Below, piece by piece: positions 23,392 to 41,051 of a stretch of DNA of 64,000 nt; the first letter of the stretch is position 1; each line of letters starts with the position of its first letter. The stretch spans positions 5,748,501-5,812,500 of the forward strand of contig NZ_CP100604.1 of assembly GCF_031202265.1 (NCBI RefSeq), written 5' to 3'. The notes under the pieces were generated by a model. That model ran no database searches. It saw only the letters and a program-made list of their open reading frames with translations, and was not told the origin of the DNA. Origin of the DNA: Bradyrhizobium sp. Ash2021. GTDB lineage: Bacteria; Pseudomonadota; Alphaproteobacteria; Rhizobiales; Xanthobacteraceae. A program made the position numbers and the translations under genes.

Positions 23392-24531
23392 TTAAGCTTG
23401 GCGCGTGGCGGTGTCCGGCTTTTTTGGACCCGACGCCCCAATTCGGCCCCGCAACCGATCACGCAAGCCCCGCAGGCGTTCGTATCCAAGGTGGCGCGCG
23501 ACTTCCATCCGGTAATGCAGGGATTTCGCCGGCCCAATGTTGAACAGCAGGTCGACCATGTTGCGTCGTCCAGCCCAAAGCTGTGCCATGAAACTCGTTT
23601 CCGCGGCACAGGAGTTGATCGCATGAACATCGGAGCCGGCGAACAACTGGTCGGTCACGCGATCGATCAGCAGCGCGCCCGGTGAATATTTGGCATAGTT
23701 GGCGTCGAAGGCCGTCTTCCAGGTGTAGGCCGTGGCGCCGCAATACATCAGCACCTGCGCGGCAACCGCCTCGCCGTTGACGCGCAACAGCGCCACCGAC
23801 GCGTTCTGTCGGGCGGCGAGATGCTGCAGCAAGTTCCTGACAAAGGCAGCATCCGCCGGGTCGGACAACAGCGCCGTCCCCTGAGCGCCCTTCCAGCTTG
23901 CTTTTTCAAGCGCGAGAAAGGTTTCGAAAGCCTCCACCGCCCCTTCGGGCGTTCGCTGGTTGAGCACTTCGACCGCACCGAGCGCAGTCAGGCGATTCCA
24001 GTCCTGCCGCAGCTTCTTGCGCGTCGAGCCGGAGCGCTTGATACCGAACTCCCGTGTTACGAACGGCCGCGCATGTTCCGCAAGCACCAATGGCACGATG
24101 CCGCGCTCGGCCAGCAATTTGAGGATAGCGGGGTAGCTCGGACATTCGGCATCGAAGGACCTTATGCTGAGCACCCTCGGCAGCGACGGATTCTGTTTGA
24201 TCGCCGCGAAGAACGCCGGGATCACCTCCTCGACAAACGCCGGATCGATCACGGGACTGGACAGGAAGGCGTAATTGTACGGCAGCGCCTCCAGAAGCGC
24301 CGGCCAGAACGGCGCGACCTTGCGCACCTGAAGCGCCCAGACGCCGACCAGCCTGCGCGGCTCGGCGCCCTTCTCCCAGGCCAGCATCATCTGAATGTCG
24401 GCGAAACCCGTCTCGCACGCCGCCATCAGAGCGGCCGGATTCATGAAAACGTTCGACGACGCGCGCCGGACCAGATCGTCCCAATACGGGGCGATGGCCA
24501 GGTTTGGTGAATCGATCGTTACCAAAACCAT
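23392..24531 (-). CDS. GNAT/FemAB-type acyltransferase (CelD/BioF2-like)
   Basis: This 379-residue protein looks like the duplicated-GNAT group called CelD- or BioF2-like (Acetyltransf_6). Supporting segments are ALEKASWKGAQGTALL, VALLRVNGEAVAAQVLMYC, and TWKTAFDANYAKYSPGALL followed by CAAETSFMAQLW. Members are predicted acyl- or aminoacyl-transferases in envelope or polysaccharide modification; the substrate here is unknown. No signal peptide is seen. It is divergent from the flavin oxidoreductase gene (163-bp gap) and is the first gene upstream of the ribosomal promoter region. Confidence 0.8.
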   Translation of the reverse strand: MVLVTIDSPNLAIAPYWDDLVRRASSNVFMNPAALMAACETGFADIQMMLAWEKGAEPRRLVGVWALQVRKVAPFWPALLEALPYNYAFLSSPVIDPAFVEEVIPAFFAAIKQNPSLPRVLSIRSFDAECPSYPAILKLLAERGIVPLVLAEHARPFVTREFGIKRSGSTRKKLRQDWNRLTALGAVEVLNQRTPEGAVEAFETFLALEKASWKGAQGTALLSDPADAAFVRNLLQHLAARQNASVALLRVNGEAVAAQVLMYCGATAYTWKTAFDANYAKYSPGALLIDRVTDQLFAGSDVHAINSCAAETSFMAQLWAGRRNMVDLLFNIGPAKSLHYRMEVARHLGYERLRGLRDRLRGRIGASGPKKPDTATRQA

Positions 24532-24694
24532 CGAATGAGTGCCCTGCTACGCCGTGCGATCGCGGCGGATCGTGTTCTTCCGAGATTGCTTTTCGGTTAA
24601 ATCGCCGGGGTTTTGGCGTTATTCCTGGCATCTCTTTCAAGCTTTGTTTGCATCTTGCGGCGCAGAGATAGGGCCATCGATCAAAGGCCCGGGC

Positions 24695-25906
24695 ATGCGT
24701 TACACGGATGTCGCAATCATCGGCGGCGGTCTCGCCGGCTCAACGGCGGCAGCGATGCTGGGACGCGCCGGGATCCCGGCCGTCCTGATCGATCCGCACC
24801 CGGTCTACCCGCCCGAACTGCGCTGCGAGAAGATCGGCGGCGAGCAACTCGATCTGTTGCGCAAGACCGGTCTTGCCGAGCCGACCTTGCGAGCGACCAC
24901 ACTTGACGGCGAAGTGTGGGAAGCACGTTTCGGCTACGTCGTTGCCAAGAAACCCAGCGACCAGCACGGCATCATGTACGACACGCTCGTCAACACCGTG
25001 CGTGCGCAAATCCCGCCCAGCGTGGAAACCATTTTCGCCAAGGCCTCCGCCATCGCCAGCAGCGGCGAGCGGCAGAAAATTGAGTTCGCGAACGGCGACG
25101 CACTCTCGGCGCGGCTGGTGGTGCTGGCGAACGGACTCAACATCGGCCTTCGCCATACGCTCGGCATCCAGCGCCAGGTCATCAGCCAATGCCATTCGGT
25201 CACGCTCGGCTTCGACGTCGAGCCGGCCGGCCGTTCAGCTTTCGCATTCCCGGCGCTGACCTATTGGCCGAAATCGGCGCGCGCGCGGATGGCCTATCTT
25301 TCGCTGTTTCCGATCGGCGGAAAGATGCGCGCCAATCTCATGGTCTATCGCGACATGACAGATCCCTGGTTCCAGCAATTCAAGCAGGCGCCGGAAGCGA
25401 CCCTGCGCGCCATGATGCCCGGCCTTGCGCGCATGACGGGCGGATTCAAGGTGAGTGGACCGGTCAAGATCAGGCCGGCCGATCTCTGCGTCACCGAGGG
25501 CCATCTGCAGCCCGGCATCGTGCTGGTCGGCGATGCCTTCGCCACCTCCTGCCCTGCAGCCGGAACCGGCACTACAAAAGTGTTCACCGACGTCGGGCGC
25601 CTGTGCAACGTCTACATCCCGGCCTGGCTCTCGACCGACGGCATGGACGCACAAAAGATTTCACAGTTCTACGATGATCCCGAAAAGGTGGATTGCGAGG
25701 CGCGGTGCCGCGCCAAAGCCTATCACCTGCGCTCGCTATCAACCGACCACGGGCTGCCGTGGCGCGCGCAACGCTGGGCCCGTTTTATGGTTCGGCTGGC
25801 CCAGGGAACACGACACGCCATCCGCAAGCGGCTGTTGGCCAGGTCGAATGGCCCGCAACGAAGCGCCGGATCGGCCGGGCAACCGCAGCACGGGAAGCTC
25901 GCCTGA
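24695..25906 (+). CDS. FAD-dependent oxidoreductase (flavin monooxygenase-like)
   Basis: This is a 403-residue flavoprotein of the group-A monooxygenase / geranylgeranyl-reductase type. The N-terminal dinucleotide motif is AIIGGGLAGSTAAAMLGRAG (from residue 7), and the second FAD motif is VLVGDAFATSCPAAGTGTTK. I used ATG 24695, which starts directly before the Rossmann strand; the open frame extends upstream without homology-like sequence. The C-terminus (RAQRWARFMVRLAQGTR) is repeated in a degenerate copy just downstream. The substrate is unknown. Confidence 0.85.
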   Translation: MRYTDVAIIGGGLAGSTAAAMLGRAGIPAVLIDPHPVYPPELRCEKIGGEQLDLLRKTGLAEPTLRATTLDGEVWEARFGYVVAKKPSDQHGIMYDTLVNTVRAQIPPSVETIFAKASAIASSGERQKIEFANGDALSARLVVLANGLNIGLRHTLGIQRQVISQCHSVTLGFDVEPAGRSAFAFPALTYWPKSARARMAYLSLFPIGGKMRANLMVYRDMTDPWFQQFKQAPEATLRAMMPGLARMTGGFKVSGPVKIRPADLCVTEGHLQPGIVLVGDAFATSCPAAGTGTTKVFTDVGRLCNVYIPAWLSTDGMDAQKISQFYDDPEKVDCEARCRAKAYHLRSLSTDHGLPWRAQRWARFMVRLAQGTRHAIRKRLLARSNGPQRSAGSAGQPQHGKLA

Positions 25907-25988
25907 GCCCGTCTCGCGAGCGTCGCGACGGTAATGCTTCATTTGCCTTTCGCGGCGCAACAATGGCGGTTCCAGGCCGGGATCTCCC

Positions 25989-26123
25989 ATGAGATACACC
26001 GACATTGCGATTATCGGCGGCGGCCTTGCGGGCACAGCGCTGGGCGCGCTTCCTGGCCTGGCTGAGCAAGGGCGCCGTGCGACGCGCCCACGGCCGCCTC
26101 AGCGCGGCATCGACGCGCCGCGC
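25989..26123 (+). pseudogene. Remnant of a second flavin oxidoreductase gene, internally deleted
   Basis: The first 15 codons (MRYTDIAIIGGGLAG) match the start of the intact gene 1.3 kb upstream. The frame then shifts by +1 and reads AQRWARFLAWLSKG, which matches the C-terminal region of the same protein (AQRWARFMVRLAQG). About 340 codons between the two parts are missing. It is therefore the scar of a tandem paralogue that lost its middle. It abuts the 3' end of the ABC transporter gene, where any remaining frame runs into serine codons made by the antisense of the Asp/Glu tract. Confidence 0.8.
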
Positions 26124-28166
26124 TCATTCCTCGTCGTCATCATCTTCGTCGTCATCATCGTCGCTGTCATCGTCCGCCTGACCGGCGGCGTTGTGCGGCG
26201 CATGGCCCTGGTCGTCCCATAATTTGCGATAGACGCCGTTGGCGGCGAGCAATTTTGCGTGCGAGCCGCGCTCGATCGCCTTGCCGCCGGAGATCACGAT
26301 GATCTCGTCCATATCGACCACCGAGGTCAGGCGATGGGTCGACCAGATCATGGTGCGTCCCTTCGCCACCTTCAACAGCGTGCGATTGATCGCGGCTTCC
26401 GTGGTCTGGTCCAGCGCGGAGGTTGCTTCATCGAGCAGCAGCACGGACGGATTGCGGATGATCGCGCGCGCAATCGCGATGCGCTGGCGCTGGCCGCCCG
26501 ACAGCGTGTCGCCGCGCTCGCCGACCGGCGTGTCGTATTTCTGCGGCAGGCTCATGATGTAGCGATGGATCTCGGCTTTTCGCGCCGCCTCCACCACCTC
26601 TTCGTCGCTGGCGCCTTCCTTGCCGAGCCGGATGTTCTCGCGGATCGACATGTTGAACAGCATGTTCTCCTGGAACACCACCGCCATGCTCCGCCGCAGC
26701 GATTCGCGGGTTACGCGGCGGATATCGACGCCGTCGATGCTGACGCGCCCTTCATCCGCCACGTAGAGGCGCAGGATCAGATTGAGCAGCGTGCTCTTGC
26801 CGGAGCCGCTGGGGCCGACGATCGCGATGCTTTTTCCGACATTGAGCTTGAGGCTGAGATTGTCGAGCACCGGCGTCTGGCTGCCGTCATACTGGAAGGT
26901 GACGTGATCGAAGGTGATGTCGTTGGTGATGCGCGGCAGATCGGGCGCCCCCGGACGATCGGCGCCTCGCGTCGGCTCGTCGAGCAATTCCTGGATGTGG
27001 CGCACCGCCGCCGCCGACTGGATCGACACCGGAATGAAATGCATGATGTGGGCAATGTTGTAGGACACCTCCCAGAACGCGCTCTCGAAGGTGACGAAGG
27101 TACCGATGGTGATCTGGCCCTTGGTGGCGAGATAGGCGCCGATCGCCAGCACCACGAGGTGCAGCAACAGCACCGAGATCGTGACGGTGCGTTCCACCAT
27201 GGTCGACAGGAACCCGGCAGAGGTGGTTTTCAGGCGCACCTCCCGGTTGCGCATGGTGAACCAGCCGAGCGTGCGGCGCTGGAGGCTGAACGCCTTCACC
27301 ACCGCCTGCGCCGCAACGTTTTCCTGCACCATGCCGAGCAGCGCGGATTCGTTGAGCTTCTGCTCGTAATTGGCCTGCACCGCCTTCGGCGTCAGGATCC
27401 GCGGGCCGATCAGCGTGATCGGAAACACCAGCAGCGACACCACCGCGAGCTGCCAGTTCAAGAAAAGCAGCAGGAGGATGCCGGCGATCAGTTCGAAAAA
27501 CGGCAGGGCCGCACTGTTGGCAAAGCTTTTGATCGAGCCCTCGAAGGCCGAGAGGTCGATCGAGAAACGCGAGAGAATCTCGCCGCGCTTGGTGCGTGCA
27601 AAATAGGCCGACGGCAAATTCTGGACGTGCTCGAACAGCCGGTTTCGCACGTCGGAAATGACGCACGCCGCCAGCCGCGCATCCCTCCGCTCGTACCAGA
27701 CCGCGACGATCGAGGTGACGATGCCCGCGACCGCGAGCACGCCGAGGATTATGTAGAGAGCCTGAAAATCCTCTTCGCCGAGCGCGTCGTCGATCAGGAA
27801 TTTCAGGCTCAGCGGCATGAAGACGTTGAACAGCGTCTCGACCAGGACGCCGAAACCGACGAATGCCAACAGCTTCTTGTAATTGATCAGGAACGGCTTG
27901 ACGAAGCCGTAGGTCGTAGCCAGCGCGCCGGCGGCTTCCTTGGCGGTGAAGACGACGAGATCCTCGTCATCATCATCGTCGTCGAGCTCCGGTTCGTCGT
28001 CTTCGTCATCCTCGTCGTCATCGTCATCGGGCGGCGACGACGCGGCCGCCTTGCCGGGCGGTGCCGCGCCGGCGGAATCGGTGCCGGTCGCAAACTTCTT
28101 CGCAAGCTCGGGATCACCCGCGACAGCAGGATCCCGATCATCCGAAGAAGGAGGCTTTGGCGCCAT
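26124..28166 (-). CDS. ABC exporter (fused permease-ATPase) with polyacidic N- and C-terminal tails
   Basis: This 680-residue half-transporter is of the MsbA/lipid-and-drug exporter type. A transmembrane domain of about six helices (about residues 90-380) precedes the ATPase. The ATPase has Walker A GPSGSGKST (about 450), signature LSGGQRQRIAIARA (about 555) and Walker B LLLDEATSALD. Unusual features are an Asp/Glu-rich run at residues 47-69 and another at the C-terminus (about 664-680, mostly D and E); both should be cytoplasmic. It probably works as a homodimer in the inner membrane. The cargo cannot be inferred. Confidence 0.92.
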   Translation of the reverse strand: MAPKPPSSDDRDPAVAGDPELAKKFATGTDSAGAAPPGKAAASSPPDDDDDEDDEDDEPELDDDDDDEDLVVFTAKEAAGALATTYGFVKPFLINYKKLLAFVGFGVLVETLFNVFMPLSLKFLIDDALGEEDFQALYIILGVLAVAGIVTSIVAVWYERRDARLAACVISDVRNRLFEHVQNLPSAYFARTKRGEILSRFSIDLSAFEGSIKSFANSAALPFFELIAGILLLLFLNWQLAVVSLLVFPITLIGPRILTPKAVQANYEQKLNESALLGMVQENVAAQAVVKAFSLQRRTLGWFTMRNREVRLKTTSAGFLSTMVERTVTISVLLLHLVVLAIGAYLATKGQITIGTFVTFESAFWEVSYNIAHIMHFIPVSIQSAAAVRHIQELLDEPTRGADRPGAPDLPRITNDITFDHVTFQYDGSQTPVLDNLSLKLNVGKSIAIVGPSGSGKSTLLNLILRLYVADEGRVSIDGVDIRRVTRESLRRSMAVVFQENMLFNMSIRENIRLGKEGASDEEVVEAARKAEIHRYIMSLPQKYDTPVGERGDTLSGGQRQRIAIARAIIRNPSVLLLDEATSALDQTTEAAINRTLLKVAKGRTMIWSTHRLTSVVDMDEIIVISGGKAIERGSHAKLLAANGVYRKLWDDQGHAPHNAAGQADDDSDDDDDEDDDDEE

Positions 28167-28294
28167 AAAACCAACCGATGCTGCACGGCCGGCTTGACCG
28201 CAAAATCGAACGCTGTAGCTGATGACGCTACCGCGCCGATCCTATGCGATCAGGATGAATTCGGCAAAACAATTGGCGTAGCCAGCGCTGTCGA

Positions 28295-30349
28295 TTACTC
28301 GTCCGATTCGACCTTGTCAAAGAACGAATAGCGCAGGCTGTCGGAGTCCGCGTACCAGTGCCCCGGCCCCTTGTTGGCGGCGAGCGTCGCCGCCCACAAC
28401 GCGTCGGTGGTGTCGCGGCGATGCATCGAGAGGTCGAATCCGTTACCGAAGAACAACTCCGACCACTCCCACCAGGTGCCGAGCTTCTTCACCCCGCGCA
28501 ACAGGTCGTAGCGATCGATCAGCCCCGGCGCCATATCCGAGGTCACCGATCCGAACACCAGGCCGGTCTTCATCACGCGGTTCAGTTCGCGCACCGCGCG
28601 GACGACTTGCTTTTCCGCGACATGGCACAGGCTGGTCTCAAACACGAAATCGAATTCGCCGTCCTTGAACGGCAGATCCACGATCGAGCCGAGCTTGTTG
28701 AATTTCTTCAAAGCCTTCGGCGTCCTGGCGTGGATCGCGCGGTTGTTTTCGATGCCCCATGCATCGATGCCGCGTTCACGCAGCGCCCCGACCAGTTCGC
28801 CGCTGGCGGAGCCCGCGACCAGCAGCTTGTAGCCCTTGGCCCGGTTCCAGACGATCTTGATCAAATCCGTCAGGTAAGCGGGATCGGTAAACTGGCTCCA
28901 GACTTCGCTGTAGGGACCGAGCCCGCGATAATTCTCGAAATAGCCGCGGTCGATCTTGTCCGACAGCAGCTTGCCGTCCTGTGAGCGGGCGCGACGCAGC
29001 CGCATCATCTCGGTGACGATGATGTCGGTGGCGGCATCGGAGGAGTCGAGCAGTCCGTTCAGCGTCGAGTCGAACAGATAGTCACCGACCACGACCAGCC
29101 CCGGATGCGCTTTCGGCTCGGGGCGGTGATTGGTCATGATATCGCGCGCCGGCAACCCGCCTGGCAGCGCATTCACCGACGACAGCCAGCGATGGGTCTT
29201 GCCCTCGACGAAATGCTCACGGGCATCGCCGAGCGAAGCCGGCAGCGATTTCAGCGCGGCGTCGATCAGTTCCTGGTCACTCAGATTGGCGAACGCCAGC
29301 GCGTCGGAGCCGGCGATCAGCCAGTTCAACACCCCGTGCTTGCCGACATCGTGGCGCGCGCCTTCGTTGTAGACGCAGCAGCCGCCGAACGCTTCCGACA
29401 TGAACCAGGCGCCCGGGATCTTCTCGCCCCAGAACGGCTCGTCGAACAGGATCGAGACGCGCAGGTAATGCGCCGGCCGGTCGAAGTAAGCAACATGCTT
29501 GACCATCGACTTGCGCAGCTCTTCGCCGTCCCAGCGCATGGTGGCGAGCCAGGAATGCGGCAGGCACATCACGACGAGATCGAAATCCCGCGTCTCCGGC
29601 CCCTTGCCGTTCATCATGTTGAGCTGGTAGCGGCCGCCTTCGGTCTTGCCGACCTTGAGAACCCGGTGGTTGAGCTGGATGTCCGCCTCGACCTCGGACT
29701 TCAGGCAATCGATCAGCTGTTCGTTGCCGTTCTGGATCGAGTACAGGCCGATATAGCCGTCGACGTCCATCACAAAATTCTTCAGCGCATTCAGCCCGTT
29801 GGTGTTGTGGCTTTCGGTCGCGAGATCGGAACGCGCCATCACCTTGAAGAAGCGCTTGGCGATGGGATCGTCGACTTCCTTGTCGAGCAATTGCTCGCAG
29901 GTCATGTAGGCCCAGGGATGCTCGTTGTCGTGGGCGCCGACGCCCTCATAATATTCGATCGGCGACACCATGTTGGCGCAGCGCTTGCGGAACGCCTCGA
30001 TCGCGTCCGCGGTCCTGGCGCCATATTTGCGGCGCATGCCCGGCACGTCGTTCAGGAGTTCGCCGTCGAACTGGACCTGCTCGGCATCCATCGGAATCGT
30101 CTGCAGACCGAAATGCTGGATCAGTTCGCGCAGCGGATCAGGACCGGTCATCGAGTAATCGTAGATCTCGGCAACGCCGGCCTCGTACATCGCGGGCGCG
30201 GAATCGAATTTGCGCGTGACGATCTTGCCGCCGACGCGGTCGGACGCCTCGTAGATCGTGATACGGCAGAGGTCGCCGAGCTTCTTTTTCAAATACCAGG
30301 CGCTCATCAGCCCCCCGGGGCCGCCGCCTACGATTGCAAGATCAAGCAT
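28295..30349 (-). CDS. Fusion of FAD-dependent amine-oxidase-like domain and SAM-dependent methyltransferase
   Basis: The N-terminal part (about residues 1-440) is a flavin amine oxidase/phytoene-desaturase-like domain, with LAIVGGGPGGLMSAWYLKKK at the start, a YEASDRVGGK segment and a C-terminal VVGDYLFDSTLNGLLDSSDA. The C-terminal part (about 495-684) is a class I methyltransferase, with a glycine-rich loop in LLVAGSASGELVGALRERG, an acidic residue in WGIENN and DLPFKDGEFDFVFETSLCH. At 684 residues it is a true two-domain protein with no stop between them. It follows rpoC on the same strand, but the rpoC terminator lies between them. The substrate is unknown. Confidence 0.85.
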   Translation of the reverse strand: MLDLAIVGGGPGGLMSAWYLKKKLGDLCRITIYEASDRVGGKIVTRKFDSAPAMYEAGVAEIYDYSMTGPDPLRELIQHFGLQTIPMDAEQVQFDGELLNDVPGMRRKYGARTADAIEAFRKRCANMVSPIEYYEGVGAHDNEHPWAYMTCEQLLDKEVDDPIAKRFFKVMARSDLATESHNTNGLNALKNFVMDVDGYIGLYSIQNGNEQLIDCLKSEVEADIQLNHRVLKVGKTEGGRYQLNMMNGKGPETRDFDLVVMCLPHSWLATMRWDGEELRKSMVKHVAYFDRPAHYLRVSILFDEPFWGEKIPGAWFMSEAFGGCCVYNEGARHDVGKHGVLNWLIAGSDALAFANLSDQELIDAALKSLPASLGDAREHFVEGKTHRWLSSVNALPGGLPARDIMTNHRPEPKAHPGLVVVGDYLFDSTLNGLLDSSDAATDIIVTEMMRLRRARSQDGKLLSDKIDRGYFENYRGLGPYSEVWSQFTDPAYLTDLIKIVWNRAKGYKLLVAGSASGELVGALRERGIDAWGIENNRAIHARTPKALKKFNKLGSIVDLPFKDGEFDFVFETSLCHVAEKQVVRAVRELNRVMKTGLVFGSVTSDMAPGLIDRYDLLRGVKKLGTWWEWSELFFGNGFDLSMHRRDTTDALWAATLAANKGPGHWYADSDSLRYSFFDKVESDE

Positions 30350-30477
30350 GTGTGTTCCGTCGTCTCCGGCCCCGCTGCGAAGCGTCCGGTCTAAGTCGTC
30401 CTAGCAAAAGCGCTTTTCACTCTGAAGGAAAGATGAACAAAGCAGGTTCCTGCATCGCAGCAATGAAAGAAAGCAGC

Positions 30478-30506
30478 AAAAAGGCCGGCGATAAGCCGGC
30501 CTTTTC
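30478..30506 (-). terminator. Rho-independent terminator after rpoC
   Basis: A perfect 11-bp stem (30479-30489 with 30495-30505, core GGCCGGC) has a 5-base loop and ends in T5 on the minus strand. It starts about 28 bp after the rpoC stop. Confidence 0.88.
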
Positions 30507-30533
30507 GTATTCACCGTATTCTTCCGGAGCAGC

Positions 30534-34733
<4,200 letters not shown>

Positions 34734-34885
34734 GGTCTTCTCCTCGCGTGCCGATCGTCACCGGCAGCAAATTCGAAATTCTTTCTGGACCGCGCCCCGC
34801 TCAACGTCCGAGCAAGGCGCGAATGCCCGGCACATTTGAGCGAAGACGGGCTTCGCGCTTTTGAGCCGGGCACAAAATCTTCGCG

Positions 34886-39004
<4,119 letters not shown>

Positions 39005-39457
39005 CGTGGCCTCTCATTTCGTCGCCCCTGATGGGCGAACCTTCCGAAGCGCGACTGCCATCGCCCCCGGGTTGAATTTCGAATCGCTTCGCTGGAACAA
39101 AGCCCAAATTCAGGAATTAAGTCCCAAACCCGTTCTCCACGCCTTCAAAACGCAAAACGACGCGCGGGCGCATGACTGCACCCGCCCGTCACAACTCTTC
39201 GCTTCACGGACTGAAAAAGCCCGAAATTTGACTGTCTCCCAACGGCTTACGCCGGGAACCCTGCCGTCCCCGCCGCCTACCGTGTTTTCCTGCTGCCGTC
39301 CCGATATGGGGTGACAATAGTGGAGATTCGAGGGTTAACCCCACGAATCCCCACACATTTTTGTGTACTAACGCACTCAGGGTTACCCCTTCATACGCGA
39401 TTCTGCCGATCCCGGGTCTCGCTACGCTTGCCCGGGATTTCGCTGCAGTAACTTACG
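39005..39457. other. Gap of 453 bp between rplL and rpoB
   Basis: No gene is supported. Read in the transcribed (minus) direction it holds a hairpin at 39409-39438 (ATCCCGGG..CCCGGGAT) soon after the rplL stop. A second GC-rich inverted repeat lies around 39164-39190 (GCGGGCGCA..TGCACCCGC). In E. coli this interval holds an attenuator and an RNase III site; a similar role here is inference. I saw no convincing promoter. Confidence 0.55.
39409..39438. repeat. Hairpin in the rplL-rpoB gap, possible attenuator or dispersed repeat
   Basis: An 8-bp perfect stem (ATCCCGGG / CCCGGGAT) flanks a 14-base loop with CTCGCTACGCTTG. It has no T-run on the minus strand, so it is not a classical terminator. 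Its sequence resembles GC-rich repeats scattered in Bradyrhizobium. Confidence 0.5.
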
Positions 39458-39829
<372 letters not shown>

Positions 39830-39881
39830 TGATCAGTTTCCTTAAACGTATTGGTTCGAACCAGGTTTGAATTGCGAAGGG

Positions 39882-40400
39882 TCAGGCCGCTTCGCTCTTT
39901 GAGGCATAGGCCTGGATGACGCGCGCGAGCTTGGCCGCGGGCGCAGTCGAGAGCTGAGCGATCTTGGTCGCCGGCGCCACAAGCAGGCCGACAATCTTTC
40001 CGCGCAGTTCATCGAGTGACGGCAGGGCGGCAAGCGCCTTGACGCCGTTAACATCCAGGACGGTTTTACCCATCGATCCGCCGAGAATGACGAACTGTTC
40101 GTTCGCCTTGGCGAATTCGATGGCAACCTTCGGCGCCGCTACCGGATCGTTTGAAGTCGCGATCACGGTCGGCCCCTTCAGCAGGGAACCGATGGCAACG
40201 ACGTCTGTGCCTTCAAGAGCAATTTTGGCGAGACGGTTCTTCGAGACCTTCACCGTCGCGCCCGCCTGCTTCATCTGCATGCGCAGCTTCTGCATCTGGG
40301 CCACGGTGAGGCCGGAATAGTGGGCGACGACTGCAACGCTCGTGGCCTTGAAGACCCCGTTCAGCGCTTCAACCGCGTCCTTTTTTGCCGCTCTTTCCAC
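39882..40400 (-). CDS. rplJ: 50S ribosomal protein L10
   Basis: L10 anchors L7/L12 dimers to the ribosome; in E. coli the complex represses its own mRNA. The 172 residues begin [17 protein letters not shown], read from a GTG start at 40400 with GGAGAG about 8 bp upstream. The C-terminal helix that binds L7/L12 is Ala-rich. It is the first gene of its block because a terminator and unrelated genes separate it from rplA. Confidence 0.97.
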   Translation of the reverse strand: MERAAKKDAVEALNGVFKATSVAVVAHYSGLTVAQMQKLRMQMKQAGATVKVSKNRLAKIALEGTDVVAIGSLLKGPTVIATSNDPVAAPKVAIEFAKANEQFVILGGSMGKTVLDVNGVKALAALPSLDELRGKIVGLLVAPATKIAQLSTAPAAKLARVIQAYASKSEAA

Positions 40401-40994
40401 AGCAAGCTCTCTCCGGTTGGCGGCCTTCGCGCTTTAGAGCGAGACCGCCGGGTTGCACCCATCGTCCCGCCCAAAACCTGACCTCAAGACAACAGCCTCA
40501 AGACACGCCGGGCACGACGACATTGAAAAGCCTGCCCTCCCGAACCAGATGGCGCGGGGTGTCGAGGTTCGAACCAAACAAGCCATCCGCCGCCAAAGGC
40601 GACGTAAAGCGAAATCCGGTCTTCACCCGTCTATGCAGGCATTGAATTAAGCCGTTGAAAAACCGATGGTTAATCGCGGGCGCCTGCAGTCTCGGACAGG
40701 ATCGAGGCCAAACGGCTAAGCCGATGACCCCTGCCTGCATTCCACCAAAGCGACGGGTTCCCTTCCTTTCGAGCAATCCATGCGGATGTCCTGAAAGGAA
40801 TGATCTCCTACCGTATCGGGTTTTCGGATTGCGAGCACGGACCTGCCAGCAACCGCCAGCACGCCCGGAAGCGGCTCTTTAACGAGTCTCGCCCTGTTTG
40901 CCAAGAGCAAAATTCAGACCAGTTTGGAAAACCGAATTCGATCCGGTGGCGGGCTCGAACTGGCCGATGGACTATGCGTCGAAAAGAACATACC
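40401..40994. other. Non-coding region between rplJ and the HNH-like gene
   Basis: About 600 bp without a supported gene. It must contain the promoter and leader for rplJ on the minus strand, but no -35/-10 pair convinced me. The best is TTAACC, 17 bp, then TTAATT near 40650, which is weak. Open frames here are short and have no recognisable features. Confidence 0.5.
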
Positions 40995-41051
40995 ATGAAC
41001 ATAGAATCAGACTACCGGAAGCATCCTGTTTCAGCTCGGGAGTACAAATGA
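40995..41051 (+). CDS. Possible 18-residue leader peptide coupled to the HNH-like gene
   Basis: ATG 40995 opens a short frame (MNIESDYRKHPVSAREYK) whose TGA overlaps the ATG of the next gene as ATGA. The ribosome-binding site before it is weak. It may be chance, or may couple translation. Confidence 0.25.
   Translation: MNIESDYRKHPVSAREYK

Noticed and set aside
26259..28331. Open frame of 690 codons opposite the ABC exporter
   Set aside because: Shadow; the exporter has Walker A, signature and Walker B motifs.
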